The notes under the pieces were generated by a model, which was not told where the DNA came from, made no database searches, and worked only from the letters and a program-made list of their open reading frames with translations. Position numbers and translations under genes: made by a program. A stretch of DNA of 64,000 nucleotides from Novosphingobium pentaromativorans US6-1 (GTDB taxonomy: Bacteria > Pseudomonadota > Alphaproteobacteria > Sphingomonadales > Sphingomonadaceae): NCBI RefSeq assembly GCF_000767465.1, contig NZ_CP009291.1, positions 248,001-312,000 on the forward strand, read 5' to 3'. Shown here piece by piece: positions 1 through 8,236 of the stretch. How positions within the stretch are numbered: the stretch's first letter is position 1; each line of letters begins with the position of its first letter.

Positions 1-2
1 CG

Positions 3-1427
3 CGTTTCATTGCCAATCCTTTCGAGGACGGACAGCGCCTGTATCGCACTGGTGATCGCGCCTGCTGGAACGACGACGACCAATTGATGTTTCATGGTCG
101 CCAAGACGGTCAGGTCAAATTGCGAGGCTTCCGCATCGAGCTGGGTGAAATCGAGTCTGCCCTCTGTGCCCGGTCCGATATCGCCCAGGCCGCAGTCCGC
201 GTCAGAGACGATGCCGAGAGAGCTCAGCTCATGGCATGGTTGGTTCCATCGGGTCCGATCATGCCAGACATCGAGGAGGCAAGACGCGAGCTCGCGCAAG
301 CCCTGCCGCACTATATGATCCCCGCTCAGTGGCGTGTCGTAACCGAAATCCCGCTGACCCCCAACGGCAAGCTCGACTTCACGGCCTTGTCGACCGGACC
401 TGAGCATGTAGTCCGCGCCGATGTCGCTCCACGCGCGAGCGCGCCGGAAGAAATGGCGCTTTGCGCTATCGTCGCGGATATCCTCGGGATGGAGGAGGTT
501 GTCCCGACCGACAATTTCTTCGATCTCGGGGGCCATTCGCTGCTCGCCGCGCAATTGGCCGTGCAGGTCAGCGCGAAGCTTGGTCGCGATCTGTCGATCG
601 ATACCATCTTCAGTCATCCGGTGATCGCCGAAATGGCGAAGCGGATCGGCGTAGTAGCCGAGCCTGGCGCCGCCTTCGATGTAATCCTTCCTATTCGATC
701 TGAAGGCGCACGCGCGCCGATCTTCTGTCTGCACCCAGGAACCGGCCTTTGCTGGCCCTACACCAATCTGCTCGCAATTCTCGATTCCGATCAGCCGCTT
801 TACGGCATCCAGTCACGCGGATTCCTGGCTGACGCGCCGTTGGCGACCTCCTTCATGGACGTGGTCGACATCAGCTTGGCAGCGATCCGTTCGATCCAGC
901 CGACCGGTCCTTATCACTTGGCCGGCTGGTCGTTTGGCGGGAGCGTCGCCCATGCGATCGCCACGCGCCTGCGCGCCGAGGGAGAAGCGGTCGAGCGGGT
1001 TTTGCTCTTCGACGCCTTCCCCCCGGTCCCCGATACATCGCCCACGGAACCCGGCAACGTTTGGAGTGAAATCGCGCACGGCGCCGATCTCAGGACGGCG
1101 GTCGCGCCGCGCGATGCGGGACAATTGCTCGCTCTGGCCAAGGCACAGGGGCATGTGTTTGGCAGTTTTTCGGTCGAGCAGTTGCAAGCCATGGCCCGCG
1201 TCGTGACCAACAACGCCCGTCTTCTATGGGAGGCGCGCTTCGATCGGTTCGACGGCGAGGTGATCCTGTTCGAGGCGACCCGCGTCACGCCCGGTCTTGA
1301 TCGATCCTTCGCCGATGCGGAGGCATGGCGCTCCTTAAGCGGCACACTGCGGGTCATACAGGTGGACGCGGAGCATCATCATATGCTGTCGTCGGCGGCG
1401 GTCAGGCAGATTCGGGGAAAAGTGTGA
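3..1427 (+). CDS. Nonribosomal peptide synthetase, 3' part (A-PCP-TE), cut by window edge
   Basis: This is the C-terminal 474 residues of an NRPS; the frame is open from the first bases, so the gene begins outside the window. The adenylation core motif RLYRTGD lies at residues 12-18, then GRQDGQVKLRGFRIELGEIE near 31-50, and the A10 lysine motif LTPNGKLDF near 118. A carrier domain follows with DNFFDLGGHSLL; its phosphopantetheine serine codon is 537-539. The last 260 residues are a type I thioesterase, with nucleophile serine in GWSFGG (codon 930-932), an acid candidate in LLFDAFPP and a C-terminal histidine in HHHML. A final PCP-TE means this is the terminating module, releasing a peptide by hydrolysis or cyclisation. 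The substrate-specificity residues of the A domain are outside the window, so the product cannot be predicted. Confidence 0.95.
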   Translation, partial: RFIANPFEDGQRLYRTGDRACWNDDDQLMFHGRQDGQVKLRGFRIELGEIESALCARSDIAQAAVRVRDDAERAQLMAWLVPSGPIMPDIEEARRELAQALPHYMIPAQWRVVTEIPLTPNGKLDFTALSTGPEHVVRADVAPRASAPEEMALCAIVADILGMEEVVPTDNFFDLGGHSLLAAQLAVQVSAKLGRDLSIDTIFSHPVIAEMAKRIGVVAEPGAAFDVILPIRSEGARAPIFCLHPGTGLCWPYTNLLAILDSDQPLYGIQSRGFLADAPLATSFMDVVDISLAAIRSIQPTGPYHLAGWSFGGSVAHAIATRLRAEGEAVERVLLFDAFPPVPDTSPTEPGNVWSEIAHGADLRTAVAPRDAGQLLALAKAQGHVFGSFSVEQLQAMARVVTNNARLLWEARFDRFDGEVILFEATRVTPGLDRSFADAEAWRSLSGTLRVIQVDAEHHHMLSSAAVRQIRGKV

Positions 1428-2641
1428 CTATCGACGATCTGCAGGCGCGTTTTGCCGCCCTTTGTGTGACGGCCGGCCTTGATTTGCGCGAAGGACAGGA
1501 GTTGATCGTGTCAGCTCCCATTGAAGCCCAGTCATTCGTGGGCCACGTCGCCGGAGCCGCCTATCGGGCCGGTGCGCCGCTCGTAACTTGCCTATACGAG
1601 GACCCCTCCCTGATCCGCGCGCGTTTCGATCATGGCGCAGACGAGGCGTTGGACTGCGCCCCCGGCTGGCTCTCCGATGGTGTTGTCAAGGCCTATGAAG
1701 GTGGTGCGGCAAGGCTTTTTGTCTACGGCCCCTATCCTGATCTGCTGACGGGTGTCGCGCCCGAGCGGATCGGTCGCATGCACGCCGCGATGGCGGCAGC
1801 CTCGGCCGCCGAGGGCGCGTTCACCGCGGATCTGCGCGTGAACTGGTGCGCGATCCCTTTCGTAACCCAGAGCTGGGCGCGCATCGTCTATCCGTCGATG
1901 CCGATCGCCGAGGCGACCGACAAACTTTGGAATGATGTGTTTGATGTCGTGCGCGTTAAGTCCGCCGATCCCATCGCCGCCTGGCGTGACCATCTGGCGG
2001 TTTTGGAAACGCGATGCCAAGGTCTTCAAGCCCTTGACCTCAGCGCGCTCCATTTCGTCGGCGGCGGCACGGATCTTAGAGTCGGGCTGGCCGAGGGCCA
2101 TCAATGGGTGGGTGGTCGATCTCGCGCCGCCAACGGCGCGCTTCCGGTCTGCAACTTCCCAACTGAGGAAGTCTTCACCTGCCCACATCGTGACCAGGTC
2201 GAAGGCAGGTTGGCGGCCTCGCGTCCGATCGCCCTGGGGGGGATTGTCATAGACGGCTTGGTCGTGACCTTCCGCAACGGGGTCGCTGAGCATGTCGAGG
2301 CGCGGGAAGGGCGGGAGATGCTGGAGGGGCTGCTTTCCGGCGATAAGGGCGCAAGGCGGCTGGGCGAAGTTGGCTTGGTGCCGTGCAACTCGCCGGTAGC
2401 ACGCAAGGAGGTGCTTTTCTACAATACGCTCCTCGACGAGAACGCCGCCAACCACATCGCCTTCGGCCAGTCATACTCCGCCTGCATCGAAGCCGGGCGC
2501 GACCGGAACATCGCCGGCGCGAACACCAGCGCCCTGCACATCGACTGCATGATCGGCCATGACGCGATGGATGTAGACGGCGTTCTGAAAAGCGGCGAGC
2601 GGCGAGCGATCATGCGGGCCGGCGATTTCGTTTTGGATTGA
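1424..2641 (+). CDS. M29-family (AmpS/PepS-like) metallo-aminopeptidase, coupled to the NRPS
   Basis: This 405-residue protein belongs to the M29 aminopeptidases, which remove N-terminal residues using two metal ions. The expected ligand blocks are present: a Glu in FPTEEVFT, a Glu in RRLGEVGLV, a His in NAANHIAFG, and the His-x-Asp of ALHIDCMIGHDAMDVDG. I chose GTG at 1424 over the ATG at 1325 because it gives the family length, starts right before the conserved N-terminal helix (TIDDLQARFAAL), and overlaps the NRPS stop (TGA 1425-1427), a classic coupling arrangement. No signal peptide is visible, so it is probably cytoplasmic. Coupling to a terminating NRPS gene suggests it trims the peptide product or a prodrug residue, but that is inference; it could also be a resistance or salvage function. 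Confidence 0.88.
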   Translation: MTIDDLQARFAALCVTAGLDLREGQELIVSAPIEAQSFVGHVAGAAYRAGAPLVTCLYEDPSLIRARFDHGADEALDCAPGWLSDGVVKAYEGGAARLFVYGPYPDLLTGVAPERIGRMHAAMAAASAAEGAFTADLRVNWCAIPFVTQSWARIVYPSMPIAEATDKLWNDVFDVVRVKSADPIAAWRDHLAVLETRCQGLQALDLSALHFVGGGTDLRVGLAEGHQWVGGRSRAANGALPVCNFPTEEVFTCPHRDQVEGRLAASRPIALGGIVIDGLVVTFRNGVAEHVEAREGREMLEGLLSGDKGARRLGEVGLVPCNSPVARKEVLFYNTLLDENAANHIAFGQSYSACIEAGRDRNIAGANTSALHIDCMIGHDAMDVDGVLKSGERRAIMRAGDFVLD

Positions 2642-2662
2642 CCGGCCGACCGAGGGGCCTCC

Positions 2663-3625
2663 TCAGCTCGGTCGCGTCAAAGCCTGACTGAGCGTGCCGG
2701 GCGCGAAGTCCTGGCTTCGCTCGAGCGTTCGCCGTGTCGTTTCAAGGGCGGGGCCCACCTCAACCCGATCGGCGAGCGTGCGCATTTGATCGCGCAGCGC
2801 TTCGGTCAGCTGCTCATCCTTGCCGTCCCACGACCATGGAATTCGGCGTCGCAGAACCGGAATATCGTGAGCAAGACGACGGACCTCCGACTGCAGCACG
2901 TCAGAATAGGTGAGGCTTTCCAAGCTGATCGTGAGATGGAGCGAGTGCTCATCTGTGCATCGGGCAGCGTGCATGACGCCGCGTGGAAGGTAAAGAACAT
3001 CGCCGAGTTGCATCACCAAGCTTTTCCCCGAGCCTAGAGGCTTGTAACGCTCCGGTTCCCAAGGGGTATCTGCGGACGGTAGCTGCGTTTGATCGGTGTA
3101 ATCTTCGAAGATCGTCCAATCTTTCGTGCCGCCGCACTGGACGACAAATCCATCGGTGATGTCGAAATGAGCAGGGAAACCCGCACCACCCATCGGGGCC
3201 AAGTATAGGTTCACTTGGCACTTGGCTAGGAAAAGCTGCTCGAGCTGGCGCACTGTATGTTCAATCGACTGACTTGCGTTCTGAAGGTCCCGGACGCGAA
3301 CCATTGCCCCCTGGCGAAGCTGGTCAATGAGTACCGCTAGTTGTGAACGGCCCGTCTTGTGCTGGAGATCACCAAGGCGAACCAAATGGCCATTGGTGAA
3401 AACGTCGATCGAGTCCGTGCTAATCCTAGAGGAATCAACATCGGCTTCGAGCTGATCGGCTGTGTAGAACAGACTTGAAATGTCATTCTGAGAAAACGCC
3501 CCGCGATAATGCGCCCAGTGATCTTCACGTACCTCCTCATTAAAATGATCGATTGTTTTATCCCCAATGATCCGGAGAAGTTTGATTTGTTTCACGCAAT
3601 TCGAAGGCTTGTGTTCGGTATTCAT
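2663..3625 (-). CDS. JmjC/cupin-4 family Fe(II)/2-oxoglutarate oxygenase
   Basis: The 320-residue product resembles the JmjC-type cupin (ROXA/MINA53/NO66-like) hydroxylases. The metal triad can be read as His153-x-Asp155 (PAHFDITDGF) and a distal His219 (LYLPRGVMHAA); Lys168 in GGTKDW is a candidate for binding 2-oxoglutarate. The C-terminal third is helical and charged, as in the dimerisation region of these enzymes. It converges on the M29 gene with only 21 bp between stops. Bacterial relatives hydroxylate ribosomal proteins, but many are found in NRPS clusters, where they hydroxylate amino acids; the position favours the latter. Codon use is more AT-rich than the housekeeping genes further right, consistent with acquired cluster DNA. 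Confidence 0.85.
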   Translation of the reverse strand: MNTEHKPSNCVKQIKLLRIIGDKTIDHFNEEVREDHWAHYRGAFSQNDISSLFYTADQLEADVDSSRISTDSIDVFTNGHLVRLGDLQHKTGRSQLAVLIDQLRQGAMVRVRDLQNASQSIEHTVRQLEQLFLAKCQVNLYLAPMGGAGFPAHFDITDGFVVQCGGTKDWTIFEDYTDQTQLPSADTPWEPERYKPLGSGKSLVMQLGDVLYLPRGVMHAARCTDEHSLHLTISLESLTYSDVLQSEVRRLAHDIPVLRRRIPWSWDGKDEQLTEALRDQMRTLADRVEVGPALETTRRTLERSQDFAPGTLSQALTRPS

Positions 3626-4233
3626 TGTAAATTTCTATCTCAACAGATTTCATTGAGCGAACAATTTTCGCCGGTAACAGCAGATCCAAGTCCATCGATG
3701 GGAGAAAGCCTAGACTACCACAGCGAGGTTCGAACCACTTCAACAGATTTGGATTTAACGAATTTGGAGCAGAAGTTGGTGACGTGACCTTCAGATTTCA
3801 CTTCACGAGCGACCGCTCTCGCAGCCTGACTGGCATGCTCGAAACCGTAGCATGATCGTTCTCAACAAACGAGGTGCTTTTGGCTACTCATACGTAGGTT
3901 AGAATCGAATTAGGTCGAGCATTTTCGGAGACGCGGATAACTTCGTGTCGCCTTGACGCAGGCTATAACCGGCTCGTCGTAAATAGGCGGTCGATGGGGG
4001 TAGTGGTGGGGGTATTTCGAGGGTTGAAAAAGGACAAAGATAGTTAAATCAATAGGATAGATCATATCTATAGATCCCTCCTCCGCTACCATCCCGCGCA
4101 GCAGTCGCGGACTTACCAGAAAGTCGAAGAAAAACCCTCATTTCCGGGGACTTGGCAGCACAGGCCCAATTCCGGCCTGACGGCATCGCACGCCACGCTG
4201 GGCAATCTTCAGGAGCGTTTTGCGGCTGTCTCA
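3626..4233. other. Gene-free, relatively AT-rich spacer between the NRPS cluster and rlmN
   Basis: About 600 bp upstream of the JmjC gene and downstream of rlmN hold no ORF that I can support. Short frames exist (for example 3558-3743 and 3910-4092, minus strand) but they have no recognisable content or good ribosome-binding site. Base composition is visibly lower in G+C than on either side. The stretch should contain the promoter of the JmjC gene. It is the junction between accessory and core DNA, but I saw no tRNA, integrase or flanking direct repeat there. Confidence 0.6.
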
Positions 4234-4251
4234 GGGCAATTTCGATTGCCC
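4234..4251. terminator. TTCG-tetraloop hairpin downstream of rlmN
   Basis: GGGCAAT-TTCG-ATTGCCC forms a perfect 7-bp stem with a four-base loop, 27 bp past the rlmN stop. No T-run follows on either strand, so it may stabilise the 3' end or end transcription with help from Rho. Confidence 0.45.
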
Positions 4252-4266
4252 GACATGCCGGTAAGA

Positions 4267-4288
4267 CGCTCGGCTGATCAGCCGAGCG
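4267..4288 (-). terminator. 22-bp perfect palindrome spanning the rlmN stop codon
   Basis: CGCTCGGCTGA/TCAGCCGAGCG is a perfect inverted repeat with no loop. The TGA stop of rlmN (4278-4280, minus strand) sits at its centre. In mRNA it would fold into a hairpin covering the stop codon. Together with the hairpin at 4234-4251 it is the likely 3' end structure of the rlmN transcript. Confidence 0.4.
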
Positions 4289-5546
4289 CCTGTTCCTTTT
4301 CCGCGTAGAGCCGTTCCAGCTCGGCGCGGCTCTTCTTTTCTGCAGCGGTCTTGAGCTGGCCGCAGGCGGCATCGATGTCGCGGCCGCGCGGGGTGCGCAC
4401 CGGCGCGGAGATGCCCGCTTCGAAGACGATGTTCGAGAATGACCGGATGCGTTCGGGTGTCGAGCACTCATAGGGAGCGCCCGGCCAGGGGTTGAACGGG
4501 ATCAGGTTGACCTTGGCCGGCAGCTTGTAGTGCTTGAGCAGGCGGACCAGCTCGCGCGCGTCGTCGTCGCTGTCGTTCTTGTCCTTGAGCATCACGTATT
4601 CGAAGGTGATGCGCCGGGCGTTGGATGCGCCGGGATAGTCGGCGCAGGCCTGCAGCAATTCCTCGATGCCGAACTTCTTGTTGATCGGCACGATCTCATC
4701 GCGCACCTCCTTGGTCACGGCATGGAGCGAGACGGCGAGGTTTACGCCGATCTCCTCGCCGCAGAGCGCCATTTTCGGCACCACGCCCGAGGTCGACAGG
4801 GTGATGCGGCGCTTGGACAGGGCGAGGCCGTCACCGTCCATGACGAGCTTGAGCGCGTCGCGCACGTTGTCGAAATTGTAGAGCGGCTCGCCCATGCCCA
4901 TCATCACGATATTGGTGAGCAAGCGCCCATCGGCCGAGTAGGAGCCTTCGTCCTCTTCCTCGTCGAGACCGGCCATCGTGGCGAGGCGGGTGTCGTTCGC
5001 GCCCTTGGGCCATTCGCCCAGTGAATCGCGCGCCAGCATGACTTGGCCGACGATCTCGCCGACAGTGAGGTTGCGCACGAGCCGCATGGTTCCGGTGTGG
5101 CAGAAGCGGCAGTTCAGGGTGCAGCCGACCTGCGAGGACACGCACAGCGTGCCGCGGTCCGCGTCGGGAATGAAGACCATCTCGAAGTCGTGCCCGTCGG
5201 CGGTGCGCAGCAACCACTTGCGCGTGCCGTCGCTGGAGTGCTGGGCCTCGACGATGTCGGGGCGGCCGATGACGAAACGCTCGGCCAGCCAGGGGCGCAT
5301 GGTCTTGGCGATGTCGGTCATCGCCTCGAACTCGGTCACGCCGCGATGGTAGAGCCAGTGGAACACCTGCTTGGCGCGCAGCTTCGCGGCCTTGGCGTCC
5401 AGACCCGCCTGCTCGAACAGTTCGGCGATGCGCTTCTTGGGCAGGCCGATGAGATCGACGCGGCCATCCTCGCGCGGGGTGACGTCACGCGGGACGGGCA
5501 CGGGGTCTATGTGCCCCGGGATCGGCATGAGTTTCGTGTTTGACAT
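4278..5546 (-). CDS. rlmN: Dual-specificity 23S rRNA/tRNA adenine-C2 methyltransferase RlmN
   Basis: RlmN is a radical-SAM enzyme that methylates C2 of A2503 in 23S rRNA and A37 in some tRNAs. The 422-residue product carries the 4Fe-4S motif CTLNCRFC and, near the C-terminus ([12 protein letters not shown]), the second catalytic cysteine that forms the methyl-protein intermediate. The typical [12 protein letters not shown] and [12 protein letters not shown] blocks are also present. I start it at the ATG giving [12 protein letters not shown]; the frame extends 20 codons further upstream without conserved sequence. The gene stands alone, with palindromes at its stop codon and hairpins on both flanks. 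Confidence 0.96.
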   Translation of the reverse strand: MSNTKLMPIPGHIDPVPVPRDVTPREDGRVDLIGLPKKRIAELFEQAGLDAKAAKLRAKQVFHWLYHRGVTEFEAMTDIAKTMRPWLAERFVIGRPDIVEAQHSSDGTRKWLLRTADGHDFEMVFIPDADRGTLCVSSQVGCTLNCRFCHTGTMRLVRNLTVGEIVGQVMLARDSLGEWPKGANDTRLATMAGLDEEEDEGSYSADGRLLTNIVMMGMGEPLYNFDNVRDALKLVMDGDGLALSKRRITLSTSGVVPKMALCGEEIGVNLAVSLHAVTKEVRDEIVPINKKFGIEELLQACADYPGASNARRITFEYVMLKDKNDSDDDARELVRLLKHYKLPAKVNLIPFNPWPGAPYECSTPERIRSFSNIVFEAGISAPVRTPRGRDIDAACGQLKTAAEKKSRAELERLYAEKEQALG

Positions 5547-5636
5547 GATTGGCGGCCATATAGTGCAAGGCGCGCCATTTCGGAAGGGTGCAGGATTCCG
5601 AGACATTCATGAAGCGCATGCAGGCGCCCGCGAACG

Positions 5637-5654
5637 CCGAATGTTCGCATTCGG
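5637..5654. repeat. TTCG-tetraloop hairpin upstream of rlmN
   Basis: CCGAATG-TTCG-CATTCGG is a perfect 7-bp stem with a TTCG loop on the plus strand, 91 bp before the rlmN start. It is the same design as the hairpin at 4234-4251 on the other side of rlmN, although the stems differ. It lies in the divergent promoter region shared with the outer-membrane gene. Confidence 0.5.
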
Positions 5655-5817
5655 TTCCCGCCGTCCGGCGCTTTGAAGAGGCATCTCGTCGATGCGGTGT
5701 TGCCAAAAAACATCAATGATTTCGTTGTCTTACGTTCATGAAACTCCTCTTGGCCCCTGGGCATTCCATCGGTCCAGGCAGGCGCAACCTGCCGTTGAAG
5801 AAGAATTGGAGTTACAC

Positions 5818-6486
5818 ATGAAGAAGATCCTTGTTTGTCTCGCCGCCGGCAGTGCCATCGCATCGGTTCCGGCCATGGCGCAGGACGTCGGTCCGGCCGA
5901 GCCCTTCGAGGGTTTCCACGTCGAAGGGCTCGCAGGCTATGACGTGAGCAAGGCCGGCAGCAGCATCGACGACGATTCCTCCATCGACAACGACCAGTCG
6001 ATCGACGGCTTTCTCTATGGCGTGGGCGCCGGTTACGACTTCAAGATGGGCAACGTGGTTGTCGGTCCCGAAGCCGAAGTAACCTGGTCGACCGCCAAGA
6101 CCAAGTTCGACAACGGCGACTTCGAAGGCTTCGGCATCGGCAACGTGAAGACCAACCGCGACCTCTACCTTGGTGCGCGCCTGGGCTACGTGGTGTCGCC
6201 CTCGACCATGGTCTATGCCAAGGGCGGCTACACCAACGCCAAGTTCGACGTTCGCAACGGCGACGGCACGGTCGTGACCAACCGTGATATCGATGCGGAC
6301 GGCTGGCGTATCGGTGCGGGCATCGAGCAGGCGGTCAGCAACAACGTCTTCGCCAAGCTCGAGTACCGCTATTCGAACTACGAGAAGGGTGAGCTGGACT
6401 ACACCGGCGACATCCCCGACGGTCAGCGTTTCGACCTCGACCTCGATCGTCACCAGGTCGTTGCGGGCGTCGGCGTCCGCTTCTGA
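5818..6486 (+). CDS. Outer-membrane beta-barrel protein (Omp25/opacity-like)
   Basis: The 222-residue product has a clear signal peptide (MKKILVCLAAGSAIASVPAMA followed by Q), then alternating amphipathic strands ending in VVAGVGVRF, the aromatic C-terminus typical of Bam-assembled barrels. Repeated glycine-aromatic strand pairs (YGVGAGYDF, LYLGARLGYVV, WRIGAGIEQ, AKLEYRYSNY) fit an eight-stranded porin-like fold (OMP_b-brl/Omp25 families). The start at 5818 has a good GGAG ribosome-binding site 7 bases upstream; the longer frame from 5692 lacks a signal peptide. It is monocistronic, with a strong terminator after it. Its specific role is unknown; family members act in envelope integrity and surface display. 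Confidence 0.88.
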   Translation: MKKILVCLAAGSAIASVPAMAQDVGPAEPFEGFHVEGLAGYDVSKAGSSIDDDSSIDNDQSIDGFLYGVGAGYDFKMGNVVVGPEAEVTWSTAKTKFDNGDFEGFGIGNVKTNRDLYLGARLGYVVSPSTMVYAKGGYTNAKFDVRNGDGTVVTNRDIDADGWRIGAGIEQAVSNNVFAKLEYRYSNYEKGELDYTGDIPDGQRFDLDLDRHQVVAGVGVRF

Positions 6487-6510
6487 TCCTGCCCCGGGTT
6501 TGGAGAGAGG

Positions 6511-6541
6511 AGGGCGGGGGCGTCATGCTCCCGCCCTTTTT
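6511..6541. terminator. Intrinsic terminator of the outer-membrane protein gene
   Basis: AGGGCGGG pairs with CCCGCCCT across an 11-base loop, followed by TTTT. It sits 25 bp past the stop and 10 bp from the end of the convergent gene, and may serve both directions. Confidence 0.85.
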
Positions 6542-6550
6542 CCTGCCGGA

Positions 6551-7060
6551 TCAGCGCAGCTGTGCGCAGCCGATCAGGGCTGCATCCATGGCAGAGGCGG
6601 CGCCGGCGAGCGGCCAGCTGTTGCCGAAGCGTCCGCCTTGGGCCCCTTGCGCACTGACGGACATCTTCGTGGCGGACCGCATCGCGGCTATGATCGCGGC
6701 ATTGTCATTTTCGTCGCGCGGCCAGGCATCGCCGCCGCCGCCGATGAGGGCATAGCGCTTACCCCCGATACTCAGCGAAATGCGCGGGTTTTGCGCCATC
6801 TTGCGTGACAGCCGGAAGTGCAGCTGGTTGCGCGCGCCGCGGCGGGGCCAGGTGCCCACAGCGACATAGGGCTGATAATCGCGCCGCAATGCGCTCGGCT
6901 CGGCAATGGCGATTGCATAGCAGCGCGGCACCACCGGATCGCGAAAGGCGCCCCAGGTGCCGTAAAGCCCAAGGCTCTCTCGCGCCGAAGCTGAGCCCCC
7001 GCAGACGGCGAGCGTGGCGGCAATCAGGAGCGAGAAGACCGGACGAAGCGAATGAGGCAT
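6551..7060 (-). CDS. Exported hypothetical protein, possibly IalB-like
   Basis: This 169-residue protein starts with a signal peptide (MPHSLRPVFSLLIAATLAVC...ASA). The mature part contains LGLYGTWGAFRD, PRCYAIA, LHFRLSR and a C-terminal AASAMDAALIGCAQLR, a layout reminiscent of the invasion-associated locus B family found across alphaproteobacteria, including two cysteines that could pair. I assign the family with low certainty. The frame continues open for another 980 bp upstream, but those codons overlap the Nudix and greB genes and are spurious. It is last in a run of four minus-strand genes (slt, greB, Nudix, this). Confidence 0.7.
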   Translation of the reverse strand: MPHSLRPVFSLLIAATLAVCGGSASARESLGLYGTWGAFRDPVVPRCYAIAIAEPSALRRDYQPYVAVGTWPRRGARNQLHFRLSRKMAQNPRISLSIGGKRYALIGGGGDAWPRDENDNAAIIAAMRSATKMSVSAQGAQGGRFGNSWPLAGAASAMDAALIGCAQLR

Positions 7061-7176
7061 CGTCGGTGCTATAGGCTGACCGATGGGGCGAGGGAAAGTC
7101 CTCGGACGCACGGGCGCTCGATCGTGACCCCCGGGCAGGGCGGGGCGCGGATCGAAGCCTTGGCATGCCACCGGGG

Positions 7177-7638
7177 CTACCAGGGCTCGAGGGCGAATTC
7201 GCCCCGCTGGTATTCCCCGATGCGCCGGGCGGTCGCGGGTGAAATGTCCGGCGGCAGGGCATCGGGCGAAAACCAGCCGATTTCGCGCACCTCGTTGGGG
7301 TCGGCGATGCGAGCGGCCTGCTCGGTGTGCACGGCCAAGATGACGACGTGATCGTCCTTGTGCTCGCGCGTATTGTGATAGATGCCGACCACGCGTTCCA
7401 CAATGAGGTCGCTGAGGGCGATTTCCTCGACCAGTTCCCGGCGCAGCGCGACTTCGAAACTCTCGCCCTTCTTTGCGCCGCCACCCGGCAGGTGCCAGAA
7501 GTTGCCGTAGGTGTGGCGGACAAGCAGGAGCTGCCCGGAGCCGTTCCACACGATCGCCCGCACGCCCAGGGTTCGCGGCTTGAACAGGCGCCAGTACACC
7601 CGCGCGGCCTTGCCGATTATCCTGTGACGTAGAGCCAT
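7177..7638 (-). CDS. Nudix hydrolase
   Basis: The 153-residue product contains a Nudix box, GGAKKGESFEVALRRELVEE, in which the metal-binding REXXEE core is intact; the usual glycine after the EE pair is alanine (EEIAL). Nudix enzymes hydrolyse nucleoside diphosphates linked to another moiety; the substrate cannot be read from sequence. The N-terminal half (LLLVRHTYGNFWHLPGGG) matches the ADP-sugar/NTP pyrophosphatase branch. It lies 30 bp downstream of greB on the same strand and is probably cotranscribed. Confidence 0.9.
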   Translation of the reverse strand: MALRHRIIGKAARVYWRLFKPRTLGVRAIVWNGSGQLLLVRHTYGNFWHLPGGGAKKGESFEVALRRELVEEIALSDLIVERVVGIYHNTREHKDDHVVILAVHTEQAARIADPNEVREIGWFSPDALPPDISPATARRIGEYQRGEFALEPW

Positions 7639-7668
7639 GCCGACCTCCGGCCTGCGCCGATTGCGATA

Positions 7669-8148
7669 CTAGGGATACTCGATGGAGATCACTTCCCATT
7701 CCTTCTCGCCGGACGGGAGGGGCACGGTCTTGAGATCGCCGATCGCCGCACCGCGCAAGGCACGCGAGAGCGGGGCGCTCCAGCCGATCCGGCCGGTACT
7801 GGCGTCCTGCTCGTCGTCGCCGACGATGGTGATGGTCTTGTGGCTGTCGTCCTCGTCCGCAATCGTGACGGTGGCGCCGAAGAAAACCCTGTCGCGCTCG
7901 GTCTGGCGTGAGGGATCGACCACCCGCAGCTTTTTCATGCGGCGCGCAAGGTGGCCCAGTTCGCGGTCGATTTCGCGCATGCGCTTGCGGCCGTAGAGGT
8001 AATCGCCGTTCTCCGAACGATCCCCGTTGCCCGCCGCCCACGAAACGATCTCGACGATCTCTGGCCGCTCGGTGCCGAGCAGGTGGTCATAGCGCGCGCG
8101 CAGCGCGGCCATTCCGGCAGGGGTGATCGGTGGTCCGGCAGGTTGCAT
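7669..8148 (-). CDS. greB: Transcript cleavage factor GreB-type
   Basis: The 159-residue protein has the Gre layout: an N-terminal coiled coil (about residues 10-75) whose tip carries the acidic loop DRSENGDY that reaches the RNA polymerase active site, and a C-terminal FKBP-like domain (FGATVTIADEDD, IGWSAPLSRALRGAAIGD). It rescues backtracked polymerase by stimulating RNA cleavage. RKRMREIDRELGHL in the coiled coil fits GreB better than GreA. It lies between slt and a Nudix gene on the same strand. Confidence 0.92.
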   Translation of the reverse strand: MQPAGPPITPAGMAALRARYDHLLGTERPEIVEIVSWAAGNGDRSENGDYLYGRKRMREIDRELGHLARRMKKLRVVDPSRQTERDRVFFGATVTIADEDDSHKTITIVGDDEQDASTGRIGWSAPLSRALRGAAIGDLKTVPLPSGEKEWEVISIEYP

Positions 8149-8236
8149 AGACCGCTATCCTTAAGCGAGGAACCGGGCCCAGGCCAAGCCTGCCGCCACA
8201 CTTGTGAACCGCCGGGCACGGACCCGAGCGTGCGGG

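Noticed and set aside
3509..3787. 92-codon plus-strand frame antisense to the JmjC gene start
   Set aside because: Overlaps a well-supported gene and has no recognised content; considered as a peptide precursor but unsupported.
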